Position numbers and translations under genes: made by a program | The notes under the pieces: model-generated | What the model was told of the DNA's origin: nothing | Databases searched by the model: none | Seen by the model: only the letters and a program-made list of their open reading frames with translations | NCBI GenBank assembly: GCA_020630045.1 | Contig: JAHDCE010000054.1 | Coordinates: 1 to 12,585 of the forward strand | From: Saprospiraceae bacterium | Lineage (GTDB): Bacteria; Bacteroidota; Bacteroidia; Chitinophagales; Saprospiraceae | Direction of reading: 5' to 3' | Length of the DNA stretch: 12,585 nucleotides | Part shown: positions 1 to 8,300 of the stretch, in pieces | How the letters are laid out: every line of letters starts with the position of its first letter | Position numbering within the stretch: the stretch's first letter is position 1

Positions 1-1402
1 CATACTTGGTCGCCGCTTGAATCGCTTTTTTCCTGGTCGATTTTTCGTCTTCTGCCCCTTTCCGCAATCGCATCGCAGCAATAACCGCATTGAAAGAGTT
101 CGTGTCTTCATCAACCAAGTACAACAAACGGTCTTTTATCTTTTGAGCTTTTTCCGCCCATTTCGAAAACTCTTCCCAGCGGTCATCCCAACCACGTTTG
201 TGTGCCGATAAATTGGCCACCATTCCTCCTAGGGATGCTCCTAGGGCACCAACGTATGCTGAAATAGAACCACCTCCGGGTGCGGGGCTTTCCGAGGCCG
301 TTTCATCTGCGAATGACGCCAAATCCATTTTGACCAGCGGTCGCTTTTCTTCGGCTCGCAATTGATATTCTATGATTTTCTTTTGAGGATCGAAAGCGCC
401 CAATTCATCTAGTCCTAAAGATTTGACCGCGATTTTGATGATTTCTGATTCGCTTACTCCCAAGGAACGGTTTTGCTTTCGCAAAAAATGTTTGCCGGTT
501 TCCAACATCACATTGAGCGGCACCAATCCGACCAACTCGGAACCCGTCACCCTAAGCCCCCGGCGATCCGCACTTTTACAACATTCTTCAAATGCCTTGT
601 GCAATGGCGTTTCCTTGATATTCGTCAGGTTCATGGAAATTTGCGCCACACCATATTCATCAATAAACCACCCGATAGCCTTGACTGACTTACAAGTACC
701 GGGTTCACGCAATGGCTCACCGGCTTTATCCCTCAATATCTTACCCGTTATCGGATTTCCTTCTCGTTTGACACGACCTTTCTCACGGATATCGAATGCT
801 ACCGAATTGGCCCTTCGTACAGAAGTCGTATTCAAATTGACATTATAGGCAATCAAAAAGTCCCTGGCTCCTATCGCTGTCGCTCCCGCAACCGGATTGA
901 ATGCCGCCGGGCCATAATCGGGCTTCCATTCGGCTTTCGCCAATTTTTCAGGGAGTCCTTCATATTCACCGGATCTGACGGTCGCCAAATTGCGACGTTC
1001 CGGAGTGGTAGCGGCAGATTCGTACATATATATCGGAATCTCTAAATTGCCTCCTACGCGTTCAGCCAACTTATGCGCCCAACCGGCCACTTCTTCCATC
1101 GTAATATTGGAGATGGGAATCAAGGGACAAACATCCGTTGCACCCATCCTTGGATGTTCGCCTTTGTGCTTGCTCATATCTATGACTTGCGCCGCTTTTC
1201 GAATCGCCAAAAAAGCCGCTTCAATCACGGGTGCGGGTTCTCCTACAAAAGTTACGACCGTTCGATTGGTCGCCTTGCCGGGATCAACATCCAAAAGCTT
1301 GACACCCTCGACGGATTCTATAACATCAGTGATTTGACGGATGACTTCCATATCTCTTCCTTCACTGAAATTCGGGACGCATTCAATCAATTGTTTAGCC
1401 AT
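1..1402 (-). CDS. ftcD: Bifunctional glutamate formimidoyltransferase / formimidoyl-THF cyclodeaminase (C-terminus outside window)
   Basis: Transfers the formimino group of N-formimino-L-glutamate, the last intermediate of one histidine degradation route, to tetrahydrofolate, then deaminates it cyclically to 5,10-methenyl-THF. Translating the minus strand from the ATG at 1402 gives 467 uninterrupted codons that run off the left edge. The N-terminal transferase domain opens with MAKQLIECVPNFSEGRD and contains EHPRMGATDVCPLIP at about residues 82-96, with the family's catalytic His (here H83). Residues 180-350 complete the transferase domain, including RREGNPITGK-type and ISMNLTN strands. The cyclodeaminase domain starts near residue 360, marked by SPAPGGGS at 372-379 and a helix with VDEDTNSFNAV near 431-441. 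Bacteroidota fusions are usually about 560-570 residues from memory, so roughly 100 are missing. The ATG sits about 20 nt downstream of a Bacteroidota-type -7 box. No hut genes are visible here. Identification is very secure. Confidence 0.96.
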   Translation of the reverse strand, partial: MAKQLIECVPNFSEGRDMEVIRQITDVIESVEGVKLLDVDPGKATNRTVVTFVGEPAPVIEAAFLAIRKAAQVIDMSKHKGEHPRMGATDVCPLIPISNITMEEVAGWAHKLAERVGGNLEIPIYMYESAATTPERRNLATVRSGEYEGLPEKLAKAEWKPDYGPAAFNPVAGATAIGARDFLIAYNVNLNTTSVRRANSVAFDIREKGRVKREGNPITGKILRDKAGEPLREPGTCKSVKAIGWFIDEYGVAQISMNLTNIKETPLHKAFEECCKSADRRGLRVTGSELVGLVPLNVMLETGKHFLRKQNRSLGVSESEIIKIAVKSLGLDELGAFDPQKKIIEYQLRAEEKRPLVKMDLASFADETASESPAPGGGSISAYVGALGASLGGMVANLSAHKRGWDDRWEEFSKWAEKAQKIKDRLLYLVDEDTNSFNAVIAAMRLRKGAEDEKSTRKKAIQAATKY

Positions 1403-1423
1403 GATAGTTGATTTTATTTCGCG

Positions 1424-1431
1424 CAAAGGTA
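1424..1431 (-). promoter_or_regulatory. Bacteroidota-type -7 promoter box for ftcD
   Basis: Read on the minus strand this is TACCTTTG, a full match to the TAnnTTTG -7 consensus of Bacteroidota primary-sigma promoters. It lies 21 nt before the ftcD ATG, so the leader would be about 15 nt. A T-rich stretch about 21 nt further upstream (complement of about 1453-1460) is a weak candidate for the -33 element; no clean TTTG is present there. The 11 nt TTACCTTTGCG recur at the uvrA promoter, which supports the call. Confidence 0.6.
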
Positions 1432-1565
1432 AGCAACCACTTGAATAGATAGATAAAAAACATTAATTTGATAACACCGTCCGTATTTTTCCACTTGGAC
1501 AACATATTTCCATGATTGGAATTTCCTCCTAATCCGACATGGCAAACAAGTAAAACTATGAGAAA

Positions 1566-3227
1566 ATGAAGCATTTCATCACACATGTCTTCACAGGATG
1601 TTTAATCTTTACCATTTTGGCCATCGCTTGTTCTCCCAAAGAGAAAAAAGTACTCGGATCCAATGGGGAAATTTTGGACAATCTTTCCCAAAAGGCTCCT
1701 TCCGATATGATATTAATTTCCGGAAACGGGGATTATATCGCTCCATTTTACATGAGTGTCGCCGAGGAACCGAATATCAACTATATTATTTACATACAAT
1801 GGTTGAATAGCGTGTTCGGAGAATCCTATCCGGATGTCGTACAAAAAGCCCTTCCCGGAAAACCACATTTTGACGGAGGAGTGTACAATGAACCTTATCT
1901 CAAATCTTATTTTACCCATCCGGCATTCGCATATTACCCGGTCGTCGGATTGAATTGGAGGCAAATCAATGATTATTTGGCTTGGAAAACGGACAGGCTC
2001 AACGAAGGCATTCTTATCAAAGCCGAATTAATTAACATGAATGTGGATCAGAAAGATGAAGATAATTTTAACACAGAAGCATACCTATGCGGTCAATATG
2101 AAGGATCTATCATAAAAGGTATACAGGATGAAGAAACCGGAGAAGAAAGAAATGCGAAATCCAAGGACGGAATTTTGTTCACCGGTTACAGATTGCCTAC
2201 TGAGGAAGAGTGGAACCATGCTGCACAAAATCATTTTCTGATGCAAAATCCTCCTGGAAAAAAGAGGAATATGTTTCCATTCGGAAAAGAACATCCCCTT
2301 TTGCTTTGGGGAAGAGAATACAAGGAAGTAGTCATGCCTTTCCAATTGGACTACCTAGATGGAAATATTCCCAAAGAGATTATCGAATTCGACATCGACA
2401 GGAACAAAGGGATTCCTGAAACAACCGACTCACGAGCAGAATACAAGGGAATAGAATATTTCCCGAAAGGGGAATACGGTTTATTAAACATGAGTACAGG
2501 TGTGAAAGAATGGGTCTTGGACCTTTACGAACCCCGTCCAAGAACCGGAGAAAATTGGGAGGCTATTATGGAATATGGTGGTTTTGAAATGGCTGTACCT
2601 GCCGTCTTGGATGAAGAGGGTGAATTCGTAGAAAAAGACTCCTTGGGACGAATGAGACATTTCAGATATGTCGGACTCAATTCGGAACGGGATTTCAAAC
2701 AGGTAGGCAAATACTTCGGTCCCGAAAGGGAAATCGAACTCAAAATCAAGGAAACAAAAGCTAAAATAGATGATACAGAACGACGCATCAAGAATTACAA
2801 GGCTATGATTTCTCCGCCAGAAAAAGCAATAGAAGAATACGAGAAATGTTTGGTCACCATTGCAACGTTCAATAAAGCGGAAACTTGGGAGCAGCGGCAA
2901 CTCGTTTTTGAAAAATACGGCGGAAAGGTTTGGAAATGTAGAGAAACCATTCAAAAATTCAAGCACGATTATATATTTCCCAAAAGGGAAAAAAGTGAAC
3001 TTGAAGCAGAGTTAAAGTCATTTGGTAATGAACTGCAAGTTTTAGGAAACCGACGCAAAGACATCAGTATTCCCCAACGTGTCGTCAAAGGCGGGGACTA
3101 TGACAACCCGGGCCTAGGGCGAGAAGCCGTACTCGAAACCAAGGGACGGGAAAACATCGGTTTTAGAACGGTATTACCCTACACCGGCCTTCCTGTCAAG
3201 CATGAATATCGGATAAAGTGGAAATAA
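1566..3227 (+). CDS. SUMF1/FGE-fold lipoprotein with helical insertion, GldJ/GldK-like, catalytic cysteines absent
   Basis: A secreted lipoprotein of 553 residues. The N-terminus has a short basic start, a hydrophobic stretch (residues 8-21) and a lipobox A-I-A-C with the lipidated Cys at 22, followed by SPKEKK. The rest follows the formylglycine-generating-enzyme (SUMF1) fold: PVVGLNWRQINDYLAW at 125-140, GYRLPTEEEWNHAAQ at 207-221, FPFG at 237-240, YGLLNMSTGVKEWVLDLY at 304-321, then RVVKGGDY at 505-512 and IGFR at 531-534. True FGEs carry two catalytic cysteines just after the final GGS(Y/W); this segment (509-530) has none, so sulfatase activation is very unlikely. Residues about 384-500 form a charged, Lys/Glu-rich helical stretch placed just before that last core segment. 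GldJ and GldK of the gliding/type IX secretion machinery are dead FGE-fold lipoproteins of similar size, but I cannot assign this protein to either. The ATG at 1566 is the only one that includes the signal peptide. It is a single gene, divergent from ftcD and convergent with uvrA. Confidence 0.85.
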   Translation: MKHFITHVFTGCLIFTILAIACSPKEKKVLGSNGEILDNLSQKAPSDMILISGNGDYIAPFYMSVAEEPNINYIIYIQWLNSVFGESYPDVVQKALPGKPHFDGGVYNEPYLKSYFTHPAFAYYPVVGLNWRQINDYLAWKTDRLNEGILIKAELINMNVDQKDEDNFNTEAYLCGQYEGSIIKGIQDEETGEERNAKSKDGILFTGYRLPTEEEWNHAAQNHFLMQNPPGKKRNMFPFGKEHPLLLWGREYKEVVMPFQLDYLDGNIPKEIIEFDIDRNKGIPETTDSRAEYKGIEYFPKGEYGLLNMSTGVKEWVLDLYEPRPRTGENWEAIMEYGGFEMAVPAVLDEEGEFVEKDSLGRMRHFRYVGLNSERDFKQVGKYFGPEREIELKIKETKAKIDDTERRIKNYKAMISPPEKAIEEYEKCLVTIATFNKAETWEQRQLVFEKYGGKVWKCRETIQKFKHDYIFPKREKSELEAELKSFGNELQVLGNRRKDISIPQRVVKGGDYDNPGLGREAVLETKGRENIGFRTVLPYTGLPVKHEYRIKWK

Positions 3228-3243
3228 TAAGTAATAGATGTTA

Positions 3244-6084
3244 TCACAATACCGTTTCAGACAACTTCTCTTTAAGGAACATTCCGGTATGGGAGTCTTT
3301 ACAGTCAGCCAAATCTTCGGGCCGACCTTGGAAGACCAAATGACCACCGTCTTTACCGGCTTCTGGCCCTAAGTCGATGACCCAATCGGCGGACTTAATG
3401 ACCTCCATATTGTGTTCGACCACAAGGACGGTATGTCCTTTTTCAACCAAGGCGTTCAAAGCGTCTAACAATTTCCGGATATCATGGAAGTGGAGTCCGG
3501 TCGTAGGTTCGTCAAAAATAAAGAACACATGTTCCTTTGAATTTTCTTTGGCCAGGAAGGAGGCCAGTTTTACCCGTTGTGCTTCACCTCCCGAGAGGGT
3601 GCTGGAAGATTGTCCGAGCTTGATATATCCCAGACCGACATCAGACAGCGGCTTTAATTTTTGAATGATATCTTTCTCGTTTTCGAAAAACACAAGTGCC
3701 TCTTCAATGGTCATGTCCAATACCTGAAAAATGTTTTTTTCACGATAGCGAACATCTAGCACCTCTTGTCTAAAACGATGGCCATTACATTCTTCACACA
3801 ACAATTTCACATCTGCGAGGAATTGCATTTCAACGGTGGTTTCTCCCTCCCCTTTGCAAGTTTCACATCGTCCTCCTTCCACATTAAAGGAAAAATGCTT
3901 GGGCTTGAAGCCTCGGATTTTGGACAATTGTTGCTGTGTAAACAATTTCCGGATAGCATCATAAGCCTTGACATAAGTCACCGGATTAGACCGGGATGAT
4001 TTCCCGATCGGACTTTGACTGATGAGTTCAATTTGTGTAATCGCGTCCAAGTCACCGGTCAAGCCGGAATGCGTACCGGGAGCTGTTGGGTAAGCCTCTC
4101 CCCGGTAACGTTTCAGTGCAGGATATAAAATACCTTTTACCAAAGTCGTTTTCCCTGAACCGGAAACTCCGGTTACGACAGTCAACGCTCCTAGGGGAAA
4201 AGTAGCGTCCACATCTTGGAGATTGTGCTGAGCTCCTCCTTCAATTTGTATGGAACGGGTATATTTCCTACGTCTTGGCGGAACGGGAATTTGCATCCTT
4301 CCACTCATATATTTAGCCGTAAGGCTATCCGCCGCCGTCTCGTGAATGAGCGGATAATCCCCTGCAAAGACCACATCTCCACCATGTACGCCCGCTTCGG
4401 GTCCCATGTCAATCAAGTAGTCGGCATTCTTTATGATATCTTCTTCGTGTTCGACCACCAAAACAGTATTCCCCAGATCCCTTAGGTTTTTAAGGACGCT
4501 GACCAACCTATTGGTATCCCTCGGATGTAATCCGATACTGGGTTCGTCCAAAATATACAAGGAACTGGTCAGGTTACTCCCTAGGGTTCGGGTCAGGTTG
4601 ATGCGTTGTGTTTCCCCACCGCTCAAGGTCGATGAAATCCGGCCCAGGGTCAAGTAGCCCAATCCAACTTCCAACATGAACTCCAAGCGTTTTTCTATTT
4701 CAAGAACCAGTCTTTTCGCAACTTGGGTGTCGTAGTCGTTTAGTTTGATATTTTTAAAATAATCGTACAATTCATTGATGGGCAATACGACCAACTCTGA
4801 CAATGTCCGCCCGTCTATCTTAACATAAGAAGCTTCCTTTCTCAGTCTTCCCCCTTTACATTCATGACAAACGGTCTTTCCTCTGTACCTCGCTAGTATG
4901 ACTCGGTTTTGTATTTTGTAGGTTTTCTCTTCCAGCTCATCAAAATACTCATTGATGCCTCTGAAGTGTTCATTGCCATCCCAGAGGAGATCTTTTTGGT
5001 CGTCCGTCAAATCCTTGTACGCCCGGTGAACCGGAAAATCAAAATGATGGGCGTTTTTGACCAGTTTGTTTTTCCAGACTTTTCCCTTTTCGCCCTTCCA
5101 ACAGGCCACACATTCTTCTAGTACGGAGAGACTTTTATTGGGAATGACTTTATCTTCATCTATACCCATCACCTTCCCATATCCTTCGCATTTTGGACAG
5201 GCTCCGAATGGGTTGTTGTAATTGAACAAATGAATGGTCGGTTCGATAAAAGTAATGCCATCCAACTCGAACCGATTGTTGAATGTCGCAGGTTCAGCGC
5301 CTTCCGGTTCGACGATGCAATCGCCTTCACTTTCTCCAAATGCCGTCAGGACGGAATCGGCGATCCGCTTGGCGTTTTCCGAATCATCGGCATCCACTTT
5401 AAAACGGTCTATCAATATCTTCCAATCGTTGGTGGAGGAGGTTTTCTTCTTGAGTTTCCTTTTGTCCCCTTCCAAGATGTCTTCTACCCTTTTCAGGGAA
5501 TCGCCGTCAAATACTCGTGTGTACCCCTTTTGTAGCAAGAGGTTCAATTCTTGACCAAGTGTACGGTCATATTTTTTACCCAAAGGAATAAACAATTGCA
5601 CCCTTGTACCATCACTAAGTCCTTGAATAAAGTCTACGACATTCGAGACATCGTGCTTCTTCACCAATTCTCCGGAAACGGGGGAATATGTCTTGCCTAT
5701 TCTCGCAAATAATATTCTGAGATAATCATAAATTTCGGTTAGTGAACCGACGGTGGAGCGGGCATTTCGGGTGGTCACTTTTTGCTCGATCGCAATGGCT
5801 GGACAAATACCTTTGATGAAATCGACATCCGGCTTTTTCATCCGCATCAAAAACTGACGAGCATAGGAAGAAAGACTTTCCACATATCTCCTTTGCCCTT
5901 CTGCATATAGGGTATCCATCGTAATGGAAGATTTCCCCGAACCGGAGACTCCGGTTACGACCACAAGCTTCTCTTTAGGAATAACCAAATCAATGTTTTT
6001 GAGGTTATTCGCCCTAGCTCCTTTGATATGAATACCATCTTTGATGACATTCTTCGAAGTACCCTTTTTACTCTTCTTCGCCAT
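3244..6084 (-). CDS. uvrA: UvrABC nucleotide excision repair ATPase subunit A
   Basis: DNA-damage sensor of nucleotide excision repair; dimerises, scans DNA, loads UvrB, and acts in the cytoplasm. At 946 residues it has the family's normal length. Both ABC modules are intact: Walker A GVSGSGKSS at 45-53, signature LSGGE at 487-491 and Walker B LYILDEPS at 509-516 in the first; Walker A GVSGSGKTT at 639-647, signature LSGGE at 830-834 and FFIFDEPT at 854-861 in the second. The C-terminal zinc finger is complete (C740, C743, C763, C766; spacing C-x2-C-x19-C-x2-C). The insert in the first module keeps CPKC (296-299) and CHEC (406-409) but lacks the C-x2-C that E. coli UvrA has about 20 residues before CPxC; the equivalent segment is ELDGITF. 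The start at 6084 has a promoter box 41 nt upstream and a lysine-rich leader (MAKKSKKG). Its end lies 16 bp from the convergent lipoprotein gene, with no terminator visible between them. Confidence 0.98.
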   Translation of the reverse strand: MAKKSKKGTSKNVIKDGIHIKGARANNLKNIDLVIPKEKLVVVTGVSGSGKSSITMDTLYAEGQRRYVESLSSYARQFLMRMKKPDVDFIKGICPAIAIEQKVTTRNARSTVGSLTEIYDYLRILFARIGKTYSPVSGELVKKHDVSNVVDFIQGLSDGTRVQLFIPLGKKYDRTLGQELNLLLQKGYTRVFDGDSLKRVEDILEGDKRKLKKKTSSTNDWKILIDRFKVDADDSENAKRIADSVLTAFGESEGDCIVEPEGAEPATFNNRFELDGITFIEPTIHLFNYNNPFGACPKCEGYGKVMGIDEDKVIPNKSLSVLEECVACWKGEKGKVWKNKLVKNAHHFDFPVHRAYKDLTDDQKDLLWDGNEHFRGINEYFDELEEKTYKIQNRVILARYRGKTVCHECKGGRLRKEASYVKIDGRTLSELVVLPINELYDYFKNIKLNDYDTQVAKRLVLEIEKRLEFMLEVGLGYLTLGRISSTLSGGETQRINLTRTLGSNLTSSLYILDEPSIGLHPRDTNRLVSVLKNLRDLGNTVLVVEHEEDIIKNADYLIDMGPEAGVHGGDVVFAGDYPLIHETAADSLTAKYMSGRMQIPVPPRRRKYTRSIQIEGGAQHNLQDVDATFPLGALTVVTGVSGSGKTTLVKGILYPALKRYRGEAYPTAPGTHSGLTGDLDAITQIELISQSPIGKSSRSNPVTYVKAYDAIRKLFTQQQLSKIRGFKPKHFSFNVEGGRCETCKGEGETTVEMQFLADVKLLCEECNGHRFRQEVLDVRYREKNIFQVLDMTIEEALVFFENEKDIIQKLKPLSDVGLGYIKLGQSSSTLSGGEAQRVKLASFLAKENSKEHVFFIFDEPTTGLHFHDIRKLLDALNALVEKGHTVLVVEHNMEVIKSADWVIDLGPEAGKDGGHLVFQGRPEDLADCKDSHTGMFLKEKLSETVL

Positions 6085-6125
6085 GTATAATTGGAAACCG
6101 TCTTATCAACAAAAAGTTCGAGCCG

Positions 6126-6133
6126 CAAAGGTA
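6126..6133 (-). promoter_or_regulatory. Bacteroidota-type -7 promoter box for uvrA
   Basis: The minus strand reads TACCTTTG, matching TAnnTTTG, and shares TTACCTTTGCG with the ftcD promoter. It lies 41 nt before the uvrA ATG, giving a leader of about 35 nt that is A/T-rich and has no Shine-Dalgarno sequence. The region where a -33 element would sit (around 6152-6157) falls in the ftsH terminator stem and T tract, so promoter and terminator overlap. No SOS-type operator was recognised, but the LexA box of this lineage is not known to me. Confidence 0.62.
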
Positions 6134-6146
6134 AGGACTTGAACGT

Positions 6147-6183
6147 AAAAAAAGCCTTTCCCGACAAATCAGGAAAGGCTTTT
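6147..6183 (-). terminator. Rho-independent terminator of ftsH
   Basis: A perfect 12-bp stem, AAAAGCCTTTCC (6150-6161) with GGAAAGGCTTTT (6172-6183), encloses a 10-nt loop. On the minus strand the stem runs into seven T residues (complement of 6147-6153), directly downstream of the ftsH stop at 6219. The stem would also form on the plus strand, followed by four T, but no plus-strand gene ends here. This separates ftsH transcription from uvrA. Confidence 0.9.
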
Positions 6184-6218
6184 CATCAAAACCAATGGAC
6201 GACGGATAAAAGAAGTCT

Positions 6219-8219
6219 TTATTCCGTGCCGTCAGTATCTTCGGGTGTATCGACGACTTCTTCCGCCTCTACATCGTTTTCCGGATTTTTAAACGGACTG
6301 GTTTCCCCGAAAGGACGCAAGCCGATTAAACGTTCCAAGTCGGATTTAAGAACCACTTCTTTTTCTAGGAGTTCGTTGGCCAACAATTCCACTTCTTTCC
6401 TTTTCTCAATCAATAGTTCCTTGGCACGCTCATACTGTTCATCAATCATTCGACGAGATTCTTCGTCAATTAATTTGGCGGTGTCTTCAGAATAAGGCTT
6501 GGCGAACTGGTTTTGGTTCTGCATATCGTAGAAAGAAACATTTCCTACCTTGTCGTTCATCCCATAAACGGCCACCATTCCATAAGCCATTTTTGTCACC
6601 TGGTCCAAATCGGATTGAGCGCCGGTCGATATTTTGTCAAAAAAGACCTCTTCCGCAGCTCTACCTCCAAGGGTCATACACATTCTATCTTGTAGTTGTT
6701 CGGTTGTTACCAAATATTGCTCTTTTGGCAAATATTGGGCATATCCCAAAGTGCCGATTCCCCTAGGGACAATGGTCACTTTCACCAGAGGAGAAGCATG
6801 TTCCAAGAACCAACCACAGATGGCGTGTCCCGCTTCATGGTAAGCAATCACTTTTTTCTCATTAGGAGAAATGACTTTGCTCTTCTTTTCCAATCCTCCG
6901 ATAACACGATCCAATGCATAGTTGAAATCATCCATTTCAACCTGGCTTTTGTTTCGGCGAGCAGCTACCAGAGCCGCTTCGTTACAAACATTGGCGATGT
7001 CAGCACCGGCGAACCCGGGCGTCATTTCCGCTAGAGCGGAAGTGCTTACATTTTCTTTATTGTATTTAATATTTTTGATGTGGACTTTAAAAATAGCTTC
7101 ACGTCCTACCATGTCCGGCAAGTCGATACCAATCTGCCTATCGAAACGCCCGGGACGCATCAAGGCCGAGTCCAAAACATCGGCACGGTTGGTCGCCGCC
7201 ATCAAAATCACCCCTTTGTCCGTACCGAAGCCGTCCATTTCAACCAATAATTGGTTGAGGGTATTTTCACGTTCATCATTTCCATTAAAATTGGAACGCC
7301 CCCTAGCTCGACCGATAGCGTCGATTTCATCAATAAATACGATACAAGGTGCTTTCTCGCGGGCCTGTTTGAACAAGTCACGAACACGAGAAGCTCCGAC
7401 TCCGACAAACATTTCGACAAAGTCAGATCCTGAAATCGAGAAGAAAGGCACATCGGCTTCACCAGCAACCGCTTTTGCCAATAACGTCTTACCGGTACCG
7501 GGAGGCCCCACAAGCAATACCCCTTTAGGGATTTTTCCTCCTAGGGCAAGGTACTTGTCTTTATGCTTCAGAAAATCGACGACCTCCATCACCTCTTCTT
7601 TGGCTTCATTGAGTCCTGCCACATCTTTGAAAGAAACTTTCACTTTCGAATTTCCATCAAACAAGGACGCTTTGGATTTTCCGATATTGAAAATCTGAGC
7701 ACCGGGACCACCGCCTCCGGTTCCGACCCTTCTCATGATGTACATCCATATCAAAACAAGAATTCCTAAAGGAATGACCCAACCCAAGGCTTTCATAAAC
7801 CAATTGTTGTAGTCGTTCATCTCAAGGGTGAACTTCTTTTGTTCCGGTAATTCATCTTGCAGGTTGAAGAGTTTTTTCTCAAAAAACTCCGCAGTCGGTG
7901 TCACGAAGGTATACTCGGGAGAATTCCCGAATCCGATGTTGTTTTTAGCAGCATCTTTGTATATCTCCGGACGGGCCTTCAAGGAATCTTCTTTTAGATA
8001 GATTCTTGCGATTTCTTGATTTTTGACGAACACGAGTTTTTCAACATCGCCGCGTTTCGCCATTTTCTCAAACGTAGGATAATCTGTTTTGCTATCGGTA
8101 AAAGTACTGACACTATAAAACTGAAGCAACAATATCGCTACGGCCATGATGGCATAAATCCACCACATGCTAAAACCGAAATTCGGTTTCTTATTATCTT
8201 TATCTTGATTTTTTTCCAT
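6219..8219 (-). CDS. ftsH: ATP-dependent zinc metalloprotease FtsH
   Basis: Membrane-anchored hexameric AAA+ protease that extracts and degrades membrane and short-lived regulatory proteins. From the ATG at 8219 it is 666 residues. In order: TM1 at about 18-36, an extracytoplasmic domain to about 144, TM2 at about 145-163, a glycine-rich linker, Walker A GPPGTGKT at 238-245, Walker B VFIDEIDAI at 294-302, second region of homology with ATNRADVLDSALMRPGRFD at 342-360, zinc site HEAGH at 461-465, and the third zinc ligand in STGAQSD (D537). The tail after about 640 is acidic, which is common in this phylum. The reading frame extends four codons further to a TTG at 8231, but MEKNQDKDNKK from the ATG is the usual type of FtsH start. 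It follows rsfS by 81 nt in the same direction, with no terminator between, so co-transcription is likely. A strong terminator follows the stop codon. Confidence 0.98.
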   Translation of the reverse strand: MEKNQDKDNKKPNFGFSMWWIYAIMAVAILLLQFYSVSTFTDSKTDYPTFEKMAKRGDVEKLVFVKNQEIARIYLKEDSLKARPEIYKDAAKNNIGFGNSPEYTFVTPTAEFFEKKLFNLQDELPEQKKFTLEMNDYNNWFMKALGWVIPLGILVLIWMYIMRRVGTGGGGPGAQIFNIGKSKASLFDGNSKVKVSFKDVAGLNEAKEEVMEVVDFLKHKDKYLALGGKIPKGVLLVGPPGTGKTLLAKAVAGEADVPFFSISGSDFVEMFVGVGASRVRDLFKQAREKAPCIVFIDEIDAIGRARGRSNFNGNDERENTLNQLLVEMDGFGTDKGVILMAATNRADVLDSALMRPGRFDRQIGIDLPDMVGREAIFKVHIKNIKYNKENVSTSALAEMTPGFAGADIANVCNEAALVAARRNKSQVEMDDFNYALDRVIGGLEKKSKVISPNEKKVIAYHEAGHAICGWFLEHASPLVKVTIVPRGIGTLGYAQYLPKEQYLVTTEQLQDRMCMTLGGRAAEEVFFDKISTGAQSDLDQVTKMAYGMVAVYGMNDKVGNVSFYDMQNQNQFAKPYSEDTAKLIDEESRRMIDEQYERAKELLIEKRKEVELLANELLEKEVVLKSDLERLIGLRPFGETSPFKNPENDVEAEEVVDTPEDTDGTE

Positions 8220-8300
8220 TATCTGAATCAAAAGTTCTACTATCCATATACCGATGAATTGGCGAAATGTTCACCTTGTGCGTGGATAAGGGTTATTATT

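Noticed and set aside
423..1411. Several plus-strand frames of 71-141 codons at the left end
   Set aside because: They are antisense to ftcD, whose full translation is uninterrupted and carries the family motifs.
1395..1586. A 63-codon minus-strand frame with a hydrophobic segment spanning the ftcD/lipoprotein spacer
   Set aside because: It overlaps the ftcD start and promoter and the lipoprotein start, has no family resemblance, and the hydrophobic run is explained by the T-rich spacer.
2484..2966. A 160-codon open frame antisense to the lipoprotein gene
   Set aside because: Phe-rich translation typical of the complement of Lys/Glu-rich helical coding sequence; no domain or start context.
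6922..7698. A 258-codon open frame on the plus strand inside ftsH
   Set aside because: It lies antisense to well-conserved FtsH AAA and protease motifs; its Ser/Thr/Arg-rich translation matches no family and is a shadow of ftsH codon use.
8219..8231. TTG start for ftsH at 8231
   Set aside because: An ATG four codons later gives the typical FtsH N-terminus and needs no rare start codon.
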